Assembly (NCBI GenBank): GCA_016219145.1
Contig: JACRCG010000121.1
Span: 1-11,474, forward strand
Reading direction: 5' to 3'
Length of the DNA: 11,474 bases
DNA from: Deltaproteobacteria bacterium
GTDB lineage: Bacteria; Desulfobacterota; Desulfuromonadia; Geobacterales; Pseudopelobacteraceae
The translations under genes were made by a program, and so were the position numbers. How positions within the stretch are numbered: the stretch's first letter is position 1; each line of letters starts with the position of its first letter. Positions 6,918 to 11,474 of the stretch are shown here, piece after piece. Under the pieces are notes generated by a model. That model was not told where the DNA came from. It saw nothing but the letters and a program-made list of their open reading frames with translations, and did not search any database.

Positions 6918-7166
6918 ATGTATTGGGATGTGAAAACTGTTAAACCAATGGCCGACTATCGTATCTATGTTGAAGTTGAGGATGGCCGCAAAGGTATATT
7001 TGACCTCAAGCCATATCTGGATCGTGGCGTTTTTAGAGAACTAAAAGACATACACTACTTCAATCGTGTCGGAATCCAGTTTGGCGCAGTAACCTGGCCA
7101 AACGAACAGGACATAGCACCTGAAACCCTCCTTGCCGAAATGCTTCCGATTGACCTGAATAACTGA
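6918..7166 (+). CDS. DUF2442 domain protein
   Basis: 82 residues forming a single DUF2442 domain: MYWDVKTVKPMADYRIYVEVEDG-type N-terminal strands (1-23), FDLKPYL (28-34), an FRELKD segment (39-44), then TWPNEQDIAPETL (59-71) near the C-terminus, a hallmark of the family. The ATG at 6918 is chosen because GAGG (6909-6912) precedes it; an upstream in-frame ATG at 6843 would overlap the DUF4160 gene by 68 bases. Its partner ends only 7 bases before, so the two are translated from one transcript. The function is not established. A role as antitoxin-like partner of DUF4160 is plausible from arrangement only. Confidence 0.83.
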   Translation: MYWDVKTVKPMADYRIYVEVEDGRKGIFDLKPYLDRGVFRELKDIHYFNRVGIQFGAVTWPNEQDIAPETLLAEMLPIDLNN

Positions 7167-7349
7167 CACGTTTGAAGAAAGACACTGAAAACGAATCGTC
7201 CAACCATCTCGGAACATATTCGACAAGCGTGAACTGGACTGACGTGATTGTCCGGAAATTCCGGGGGGGGGAGGGACGCCTCCCATATTGTTCTGATACA
7301 CACAGAAAATGCCGAACCAAATGCAAAGACATGCGCTATCATAATGTGA
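7167..7349. other. Non-coding AT-rich spacer with palindrome and nine-G run
   Basis: This stretch between the DUF2442 gene and the HicAB module holds no convincing gene. It contains a perfect 13-base palindrome, CCGGAA-A-TTCCGG (7252-7264), running directly into a run of nine G (7263-7271). Open frames on both strands here are short and have no family features or ribosome sites. It may be the remnant of an insertion or of a decayed gene. Confidence 0.4.
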
Positions 7350-7379
7350 TTGCAAATATTGCCAATTAGTGGTTATTAT
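7350..7379 (+). promoter_or_regulatory. Possible hicAB promoter with operator-like direct repeat
   Basis: TTGCAA (7350-7355) and TATTAT (7374-7379) are 18 bases apart. Within them ATTGCAAAT and ATTGCCAAT (7349-7366) form a tandem repeat. HicB antitoxins with a C-terminal DNA-binding domain commonly repress their own promoter, so this repeat could be the operator. The predicted start falls at or next to the GTG of hicA. Confidence 0.33.
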
Positions 7380-7385
7380 CCCCTT

Positions 7386-7640
7386 GTGAACAAAGCCCAT
7401 CGAAAAACCCTGAAAGACATTTTTTCTCAACCTGCTCCTGCAACATTGGAATAGCGACGAATCGAATCTCTTTTTGTCTCGTTGGGTGCGCAGACTATTG
7501 AGGGTGCCGGATCAAGGGTTCGCTTTGATTTGAACGGCATAGTGGCTGCATTTCACCGGCCACATCCGGCAAAAGAGGCAAAGCCATATCAAGTTAAAGA
7601 CGCAAAAACTTTTTTGGAGAACGCGGGGGTAAAGCCATGA
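7386..7640 (+). pseudogene. hicA: HicA-family toxin gene broken by an in-frame amber codon
   Basis: Read from GTG 7386, the frame gives 84 residues of a HicA-family toxin with one internal stop: 22 residues ending PAPATLE, TAG at 7452-7454, then RRIESLFVSLGAQTIEGAGS and onward through RVRFDLNG, AFHRPHP and FLENAGVKP to TGA at 7638-7640. In relatives the sequence at the stop reads W-R-[DR]-I-E, so a single TGG-to-TAG change explains it. The rest of the frame is intact, which points to a recent loss. HicA proteins are small mRNA-cleaving toxins with a double-stranded-RNA-binding-like fold. The stop overlaps the hicB start (ATGA), the normal arrangement for this operon. No good ribosome site precedes the GTG. 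Read-through or a sequencing error are alternatives. Confidence 0.8.
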
Positions 7641-7963
7641 ACACAATGATTTCTAAAGGATATGCCGCCAGAATTGAATACAGTGATGAAGATGGATGCT
7701 TCATCGGTCACATTGCAGGGATTAAAGACGTTATTGGTTTTCACGCCGATTCCGTCAAGGAGTTGCGTGCTGCCTTTGTTGAGGCTGTTGACGACTATCT
7801 TGCAACGTGTGAAAAACTTGGTAGAGCGCCACAAAAACCCTATTCAGGCAAACTGATGTTAAGAGTTCCGCCCGAAGTTCATGCCCACGCCGCAATGATG
7901 GCTGAAGCTCATGGAAAGAGTCTGAACCAATGGGCTGCGGACGTTCTTATGTACGCTTCTTGA
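7637..7963 (+). CDS. hicB: HicB-family antitoxin
   Basis: 108 residues in two domains. Residues 7-60 form the partly degraded RNase H-like HicB fold (GYAARIEYSDEDGCFIGHI, then GIKDVIGFHADSV, ELRAAFVEAVDDYLA). Residues 70-106 form a ribbon-helix-helix DNA-binding domain (SGKLMLRVPPEVHAHAAMMA, then KSLNQWAADVL). It would bind and neutralise HicA and repress the operon promoter. The ATG overlaps the TGA of the hicA frame, with GGGGGT upstream as ribosome site; ATG at codon 4 is a possible alternative start. The antitoxin is complete although its toxin is broken, consistent with relaxed selection on the toxin or with the antitoxin being kept to counter related toxins elsewhere. AT content is higher than in the flanking housekeeping genes. 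Confidence 0.9.
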   Translation: MNTMISKGYAARIEYSDEDGCFIGHIAGIKDVIGFHADSVKELRAAFVEAVDDYLATCEKLGRAPQKPYSGKLMLRVPPEVHAHAAMMAEAHGKSLNQWAADVLMYAS

Positions 7964-8013
7964 AAATAACGAATGATGGCGTGCAAACAAAAAGGTCGCG
8001 TAGGCAAAACAGA

Positions 8014-8042
8014 TTGATTGCACAGCGCTTCGCTGATATATT
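8014..8042 (+). promoter_or_regulatory. Sigma-70 promoter for queF-efpL, with extended -10
   Basis: TTGATT (8014-8019) and TATATT (8037-8042) are 17 bases apart, and TG at 8034-8035 gives an extended -10. Predicted start is near 8049, about 28 bases before the queF ATG. A small perfect hairpin, CAGCG-CTT-CGCTG (8023-8035), lies in the spacer. Confidence 0.5.
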
Positions 8043-8076
8043 GCCCAGCCTTTTAAAACTAATCAGGACGTGAAAT

Positions 8077-8511
8077 ATGAAACTGCACGATCAACTGAAA
8101 TCTCTCGGCTCCGGTGCCACCGCCTATAACTACGACAAGCCGGATGCCGGGCTTCTGGAAGCTTTCCCGAGCCCTTTTGAACTGCCTGAGATGAACCCGG
8201 CCGGAGCAGTTGGCACCCTGCACATCGAATGCCCTGAATTCACCAGCCTTTGCCCATTGACGGGGCAGCCGGATTTCGCCAAGATCGTCATCGACTACCA
8301 GCCGGACTCGCTCTGTGTCGAAAGCAAAAGCCTCAAGCTCTACCTGGGTTCGTTCCGCATGCATGGCGAATTCCACGAATCCTGCATCAACCGCATCTGC
8401 AATGATCTGGTGAAGCTGCTACAGCCGGCCTGGCTGACGGTGCGGGGCGAGTTTACACCGCGTGGCGGCATCCCCTTCTGGCCTACTGCCGAATACCGTA
8501 AAAAACCATAA
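8077..8511 (+). CDS. queF: NADPH-dependent 7-cyano-7-deazaguanine reductase (preQ0 reductase), short type
   Basis: 144 residues, the short single-domain (YkvM-like) form. It reduces the nitrile of preQ0 to the amine preQ1 with two NADPH, on the route to queuosine in the wobble position of certain tRNAs. The nucleophilic cysteine and general acid are in EFTSLCPLTGQPDF (54-67: C59, D66). The QueF signature ESKSLKLY (82-89) contacts NADPH, and H100-E101 in GEFHES bind the substrate. The ATG is preceded by AGGA at 8065-8068. It is followed after 12 bases by efpL with its own GAGGAG site, so both are likely on one transcript; both products act on the quality of translation. No other queuosine genes are in the window, and no convincing preQ1 riboswitch was found in the leader. 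Confidence 0.95.
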   Translation: MKLHDQLKSLGSGATAYNYDKPDAGLLEAFPSPFELPEMNPAGAVGTLHIECPEFTSLCPLTGQPDFAKIVIDYQPDSLCVESKSLKLYLGSFRMHGEFHESCINRICNDLVKLLQPAWLTVRGEFTPRGGIPFWPTAEYRKKP

Positions 8512-8523
8512 CGAGGAGCAACA

Positions 8524-9087
8524 ATGTTTACCACTTCAGACTTCAAAAAAGGGCTGGTGATCCAGCTGGATGGCGCGCCCTGCCTGATCGTTGACATCAC
8601 CATCAGCTCACCCACCGCACGCGGCGCCAACACCATGGTCAGAACCAAATACCGCAACCTGATCACCAGCCAGGTGCTGGAAAAGACCTTCCGTTCCGGC
8701 GACAAGGTGGACGAGGCCGATTTCGAGCGCCACAAGGGGCAGTTTTTGTATGCCGATGGCGGTCGCGGGGTCTTTATGGATCTTGAAAATTATGAGCAGT
8801 TCGAGATGGACGAGGATGATTTCGCGGCGCTGGGCGTCTATCTGCTGGACGGCACCGAAGTGGTGCTGGGACTGTTCGAAGGCAGGATGGTCAATGTCGA
8901 TCTGCCGATGACGGTGGAGTTGACCGTTACAGAGACCGCGCCAGTCCTGAAAAACGCCACCGCCACTGCCGAGACCAAGGAGGCGATCCTTGAAACCGGC
9001 CTGAAAATCAGGGTGCCCCCTTATCTGGAGGCAGGCGAAAAAGTCAAGGTGGATACGCGCGACGGCCGCTTCCTGTCCCGGGCATAA
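8524..9087 (+). CDS. efpL: Elongation factor P-like protein EfpL (YeiP)
   Basis: 187 residues with the three beta-barrel EF-P domain layout (about 1-63, 64-127, 128-187), ending GEKVKVDTRDGRFLSR. EF-P family proteins enter the ribosomal E site and relieve stalling at proline-rich stretches. The tip loop decides the subfamily: true EF-P has PGKG with a modifiable lysine, whereas this protein has SPTARGAN (29-36) with arginine R33 at the tip, matching the loop I recall for E. coli YeiP/EfpL. It is therefore assigned to EfpL and should need no lysine modification enzyme. The GAGGAG ribosome site is 5 bases before the ATG, and the gene follows queF by 12 bases. A canonical efp is expected elsewhere in the genome. 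Many automatic annotations would call it simply elongation factor P. Confidence 0.88.
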   Translation: MFTTSDFKKGLVIQLDGAPCLIVDITISSPTARGANTMVRTKYRNLITSQVLEKTFRSGDKVDEADFERHKGQFLYADGGRGVFMDLENYEQFEMDEDDFAALGVYLLDGTEVVLGLFEGRMVNVDLPMTVELTVTETAPVLKNATATAETKEAILETGLKIRVPPYLEAGEKVKVDTRDGRFLSRA

Positions 9088-9112
9088 CTGCTGAAAACTG
9101 TTCTAAAAACAC

Positions 9113-9141
9113 TTGACAGCCGGAGTACTCTGCACTACTAT
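9113..9141 (+). promoter_or_regulatory. Strong sigma-70 promoter of the tRNA gene
   Basis: A perfect TTGACA (9113-9118) and TACTAT (9136-9141) are separated by 17 bases. The predicted start is near 9148, about 7 bases before the mature 5' end of the tRNA. This is the best promoter match in the window, in keeping with a stable RNA gene. Confidence 0.75.
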
Positions 9142-9154
9142 GTCCATTCCCTAA

Positions 9155-9231
9155 GGGCCTATAGCTCAGTTGGCTAGAGCCACCGGCTCATAACCGGTTG
9201 GTCCCAGGTTCGAGTCCTGGTGGGCCCACCA
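9155..9231 (+). tRNA. tRNA with CAU anticodon, probably tRNA-Ile2 (AUA-reading)
   Basis: A 77-base tRNA with encoded CCA. The acceptor stem pairs GGGCCTA with TGGGCCC, the D stem is GCTC/GAGC, the anticodon stem is ACCGG/CCGGT with loop CTCATAA (anticodon CAT at 9189-9191), and the T arm is CCAGG/CCTGG with loop TTCGAGT. Three classes share CAU: initiator Met, elongator Met and Ile2. The initiator is excluded because pair 1-72 is a normal G-C. The acceptor stem has C4-G69 and C5-G68, pairs known to mark tRNA-Ile2 for lysidine formation by TilS, and its 5' end (GGGCCTATAGCTCAG) resembles tRNA-Ile. Ile2 is therefore favoured over elongator Met. It has its own promoter and a downstream terminator. 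Confidence 0.93.
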
Positions 9232-9305
9232 TTTCATACCGCGAGGAAAACAGGCCGGATGCCGGCAAGATACTTGGGAACATCCCCTCTTCATACCTCA
9301 ACACG

Positions 9306-9336
9306 AGAGTGCACACCGCAGGGTTGCACTCTTTTT
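9306..9336 (+). terminator. Rho-independent terminator after the tRNA gene
   Basis: A perfect 8-bp stem, AGAGTGCA (9306-9313) and TGCACTCT (9325-9332), with an 11-base loop, is followed by TTTT, A, TTT. It lies 75 bases after the tRNA and ends about 8 bases before the NIF3-family ATG. Two small hairpins occur in the trailer: GCCGG-ATG-CCGGC (9254-9266) and GGGA-ACA-TCCC just after it. Confidence 0.75.
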
Positions 9337-9347
9337 ATTTGTACTCC

Positions 9348-10466
9348 ATGAAAACACCAATAACGTCAGATGTACTTGGAATTATTAACAAAATAGCGCC
9401 GGTTTCTTTGGCTGAAGAGTGGGATAACCCCGGTCTGCAGATTGGCGATCCGGCTGCACAGGCCAGCCGTATCATGGTTGCGCTTGACCCGTCTGCAGAG
9501 GTAATTGATTCCGCGATCAGATCATCCTGCCAGCTTCTGGTGACTCACCACCCGCTGATATTCAAACCGCTCAAGTCAATCTCTACTTCCACAAGTCAAG
9601 GCGCAGCGATTCATGCCGCCATCAGAGCCGGTCTGTCTATTATTTGCATGCATACCAACTATGACATTGCCAGGGGGGGGCTGAACGATCTGCTGGCAAC
9701 GAGAATCGGGCTTTCTGACTGTATCCCGCTGCATGTCACGACGGTACAGGAGCTGCTCAAGCTGGTTGTCTTCGTACCGGCGGAGTATCTGGAGCAGCTC
9801 CGGTCGGCACTGTTTCCATATGCTGATTCTTTCGGCAATTACTGTGACTGTTCTTTTACAACGAGTGGAGAAGGCACCTTTACCCCGCTTGATGGCGCCG
9901 ATCCGTTTATCGGAACGGTCGGACAACATCAAAAGGTTTCAGAGCAGAGACTGGAACTGCTGCTGGAGAGCAGAAACCTGCCACGGGCTATCAAGGCGCT
10001 GCTGGCTGTTCACCCCTATGAAGAACCGGCTTTTGATATTTATCCGCTCCGCAATGAGGGAGAAAAACTGGGGCTGGGGCGCATAGGTCAACTGCCGGAG
10101 GAGCTTTCACTGGCAGATTTTGCCGGACAGCTCAGGAAGACTTTGCCCGCCGCTGGTCTGCGTTACGTCGGTGATCCGTCAGCTACCGTATCAAAAGTGG
10201 CTCTATGCAGCGGCAGCGGCGCGGCGCTGTTACGGGATGCAGCCAGGGCAGGCGCAGATGTTCTGGTCACCGGCGACGTGAAGTACCACGAGGCAAGAGA
10301 GGCGCAGGAACTGGGCATTGCGCTGATCGATGCAGGCCATTTCAACACCGAAATTATCATGGCTGCCGAGATAACAGAACAAATTGAGGCTGCTCTTTGC
10401 TCTGCCGGATACAAAAACTGCCAGGTCCTGCCATGCCGGGTTGAGACCGATCCATTCAGAACTTAA
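9348..10466 (+). CDS. NIF3 / DUF34 family dinuclear metal-centre protein (YqfO type)
   Basis: 372 residues. Conserved NIF3 blocks are EEWDNPGLQIGD (23-34), THHPLIF (66-72), HTNYD (102-106), HPYEEPAFDIYPL in the middle, and GSGAALLRDA, TGDVKYHE and DAGHFNTE (328-335) near the C-terminus. H67, H68, D106, H331 and E335 are the likely metal ligands. The extra central region (about 125-225) is the CutA/PII-like insertion seen in long YqfO-type members (about 370 residues), absent from the 250-residue E. coli YbgI. The family is sometimes labelled GTP cyclohydrolase type 2, but its true role is unresolved. ATG 9348 fits the family N-terminus; the open frame extends back into the tRNA, which is not plausible. 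There is no ribosome site, and the tRNA terminator ends 8 bases upstream. It probably continues into the zinc-ribbon gene. Confidence 0.9.
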   Translation: MKTPITSDVLGIINKIAPVSLAEEWDNPGLQIGDPAAQASRIMVALDPSAEVIDSAIRSSCQLLVTHHPLIFKPLKSISTSTSQGAAIHAAIRAGLSIICMHTNYDIARGGLNDLLATRIGLSDCIPLHVTTVQELLKLVVFVPAEYLEQLRSALFPYADSFGNYCDCSFTTSGEGTFTPLDGADPFIGTVGQHQKVSEQRLELLLESRNLPRAIKALLAVHPYEEPAFDIYPLRNEGEKLGLGRIGQLPEELSLADFAGQLRKTLPAAGLRYVGDPSATVSKVALCSGSGAALLRDAARAGADVLVTGDVKYHEAREAQELGIALIDAGHFNTEIIMAAEITEQIEAALCSAGYKNCQVLPCRVETDPFRT

Positions 10467-10510
10467 GATCACTGCCGATTCAAAATAAAATCGTACCAAG
10501 GAGGTTTAAT

Positions 10511-11227
10511 TTGAAGAAGAAACTGGAAATGCTGGAACAGATTCAAGAGATTGATCAATTGATCAACAGTATGAAAAACACGCAGCAAAGCCTGCAAGCC
10601 GAGCTGGGTGATATTGCCACAGCCCTGGATGTCAGCCGGGATGAAATTGCCGTCATGCAAAGCCGTCTGGCTCAACTTGAGCTGGAAAAGGCTGCTCTGG
10701 AAGAAAATCATGCGGCCGAGCTGGCGAATATCAGCAGATCTGAAACCAATATGAAAGAGATCAAGACCAACAAGGAGTTCCAGGCCGTGGGCCGGGAAAT
10801 CACCGCTGCGCGCAGACAGGTTACAGAGCTGGAAGAACAGGTTCTGCAGAAGATAGGTCAGATTGAAGCGCTTTCCGGAGAGATGGCCGCCAAACAGTCA
10901 TCCCTTGATGAGTTGATTGAGAACTCTGCCCAGCGCACCTCGGAAAAGCAGGCCGAGATTGCCAGGATTCAGATGGATATTGATTCCGATGGTGCCAGGC
11001 GGGATCTGCTGACCAAGGAAATGCCGGCCAGTCTGGTCAAGCGCTATGCGACTCTGCGTGATCAGCGCCGTGGTCAGGCGCTGGCAATAGCGCGTGATGG
11101 TTATTGCCTCGGCTGCAATATGCACCTGCCGCCGCAGCTGTACAACAACCTCTTCAAATATGAGGAACTGCTCTCTTGCCCGCACTGCCAGAGAATGCTG
11201 ATCCTCAAGCAACAGCCGCCTTTATAG
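10511..11227 (+). CDS. Coiled-coil C4 zinc-ribbon protein
   Basis: 238 residues. Residues 1-175 are a long, charged coiled coil (two helical stretches with a turn, heptads of Leu/Ile with Glu/Lys/Gln), and the C-terminus holds a zinc ribbon with C199-x2-C202 and C223-x2-C226 (GYCLGCNMHLPPQ and LLSCPHCQRML). This is the C4-type zinc-ribbon family typified by CT398. The role is not firmly known; structural work on relatives suggests an adaptor that binds other proteins. The conserved NKEFQAVGREI segment (about 95-105) is typical of the family. The start is TTG 10511, chosen because a near-ideal AAGGAGG (10498-10504) precedes it. It follows the NIF3 gene by 44 bases and is followed directly by rnpB. 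Confidence 0.88.
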   Translation: MKKKLEMLEQIQEIDQLINSMKNTQQSLQAELGDIATALDVSRDEIAVMQSRLAQLELEKAALEENHAAELANISRSETNMKEIKTNKEFQAVGREITAARRQVTELEEQVLQKIGQIEALSGEMAAKQSSLDELIENSAQRTSEKQAEIARIQMDIDSDGARRDLLTKEMPASLVKRYATLRDQRRGQALAIARDGYCLGCNMHLPPQLYNNLFKYEELLSCPHCQRMLILKQQPPL

Positions 11228-11228
11228 T
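11199..11228 (+). promoter_or_regulatory. Possible promoter for rnpB
   Basis: TATAGT (11223-11228) overlaps the stop codon of the zinc-ribbon gene and sits about 15 bases before the expected 5' end of RNase P RNA. The -35 candidate TGATCC (11199-11204, spacer 18) is weak, so confidence is low. Confidence 0.3.
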
Positions 11229-11243
11229 TGTCAGAGTTTGGTT

Positions 11244-11474
11244 GAAGTAGTCCAGATGGCCGCTGCCGGCTTGGCCGGTGGAGGAAAGTCCGGGCTCCAC
11301 AGGGTATGACGCTGGATAACGTCCAGCGGGGGCGACCCCAGGGATAAGTGCCACAGAGAGAAGTCCGCCTGCTGCGGCAGGTAAGGGTGAAAGGGTGAGG
11401 TAAGAGCTCACCGGGTCTGGCGGTGACGTCAGATGCCAGGTAAACCCCGTCAGGAGCAAGGCCAAATAGGGAGG
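11244..11474 (+). ncRNA. rnpB: RNase P RNA (bacterial class A), 5' part
   Basis: The catalytic RNA of ribonuclease P, which removes 5' leaders from pre-tRNAs. Universally conserved segments are present in order: GAGGAAAGTCCGGGCTCC (from 11281), ACAGAGAGAAG (from about 11353), AGGTAAGGGTGAAAGGGTG then AGGTAAGAGCTCACC (from about 11380), AGGTAAACCCC (from about 11438) and GAGCAAGGCCAAATAGGG (from about 11454). The window ends here, so the 3' third, including the partners of P1, P2 and P4, is missing. The 5' end is estimated by alignment of CCAGA with the E. coli RNA and may be off by several bases. Its placement next to the zinc-ribbon gene, on the same strand with only about 16 bases between, leaves little room for a separate promoter. 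Confidence 0.93.

Noticed and set aside
7172..7369. 65-residue plus-strand frame and several minus-strand frames in the spacer before hicA
   Set aside because: There is no recognisable domain or ribosome site, and the frames cross the nine-G tract and the possible hicAB promoter. One frame reads TISEHIRQA, loosely like the start of small helix-turn-helix proteins, but it hits stops at once, so even a pseudogene call is unsupported.
7452..7454. Amber codon in hicA read as pyrrolysine or selenocysteine
   Set aside because: TAG is not a selenocysteine codon, no pyrrolysine machinery is seen, and the position matches a conserved Trp differing by one base, so a nonsense mutation is simpler.
8041..8076. 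preQ1-riboswitch-like tail (TTTTAAAACTAA) before queF
   Set aside because: The tail resembles the A-rich 3' part of class I preQ1 riboswitches, but no matching P1 stem and loop could be built upstream, so only chance A/T similarity remains.
9198..9347. Upstream extension of the NIF3-family frame
   Set aside because: It begins inside the tRNA and crosses the terminator hairpin. The family N-terminus starts at ATG 9348.
1..11474. CRISPR arrays, complete insertion sequences or phage genes
   Set aside because: No regularly spaced repeats, transposase, integrase or phage structural motifs were seen on either strand.

Overview
The window looks like a chromosome segment from a Geobacter-like member of the Desulfuromonadales (formerly Deltaproteobacteria). 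This is inferred from gene content and from the character of the proteins: a stand-alone B12-binding acyl-CoA mutase domain, a roughly 990-residue NAD-glutamate dehydrogenase, a LarA-like protein, EfpL, and a NIF3 / zinc-ribbon / rnpB cluster. No database search was possible. Most of the window is GC-rich housekeeping and metabolic DNA. An AT-richer accessory patch lies at about 6550-8010.

Region 1 (1-1774, minus strand) is a B12-linked acyl-CoA operon: a crotonase-fold protein, cob(I)alamin adenosyltransferase (cobO), and the B12-binding small subunit of a methylmalonyl-CoA-type mutase, which runs off the left edge. A compact inverted-repeat element (343-467) sits inside the operon between the last two genes. 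A strong promoter (1810-1838) drives this operon leftwards. Region 2 (1944-4919, plus strand) is the large NAD-dependent glutamate dehydrogenase, transcribed divergently from the same short control region.

Region 3 (5004-6549) is a small YtxH-like membrane protein whose end overlaps a lactate-racemase-family (LarA-like) gene that keeps all recognised cofactor and catalytic residues. Region 4 (6550-7963) is the accessory patch: a DUF4160/DUF2442 pair, then a HicAB toxin-antitoxin module in which the toxin gene is broken by one in-frame amber codon while the antitoxin is intact. Short repeats, a perfect palindrome and a nine-G run lie between these modules.

Region 5 (8014-9087) is a two-gene unit of queF (queuosine tRNA modification) and efpL (an EF-P paralogue acting on stalled ribosomes), followed by a CAU-anticodon tRNA with its own promoter and terminator. 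The acceptor stem argues that this tRNA is the AUA-reading isoleucine tRNA rather than methionine tRNA. Together these form a small translation and tRNA-modification neighbourhood. Region 6 (9348-11474) is a NIF3-family metal protein, a coiled-coil zinc-ribbon protein, and the 5' part of the RNase P RNA gene, cut off by the right edge.

No clearly new multi-gene system was found. The points most worth checking are the disabled hicA, the crotonase lacking one catalytic glutamate, the inverted-repeat element inside the B12 operon, and the tRNA identity.
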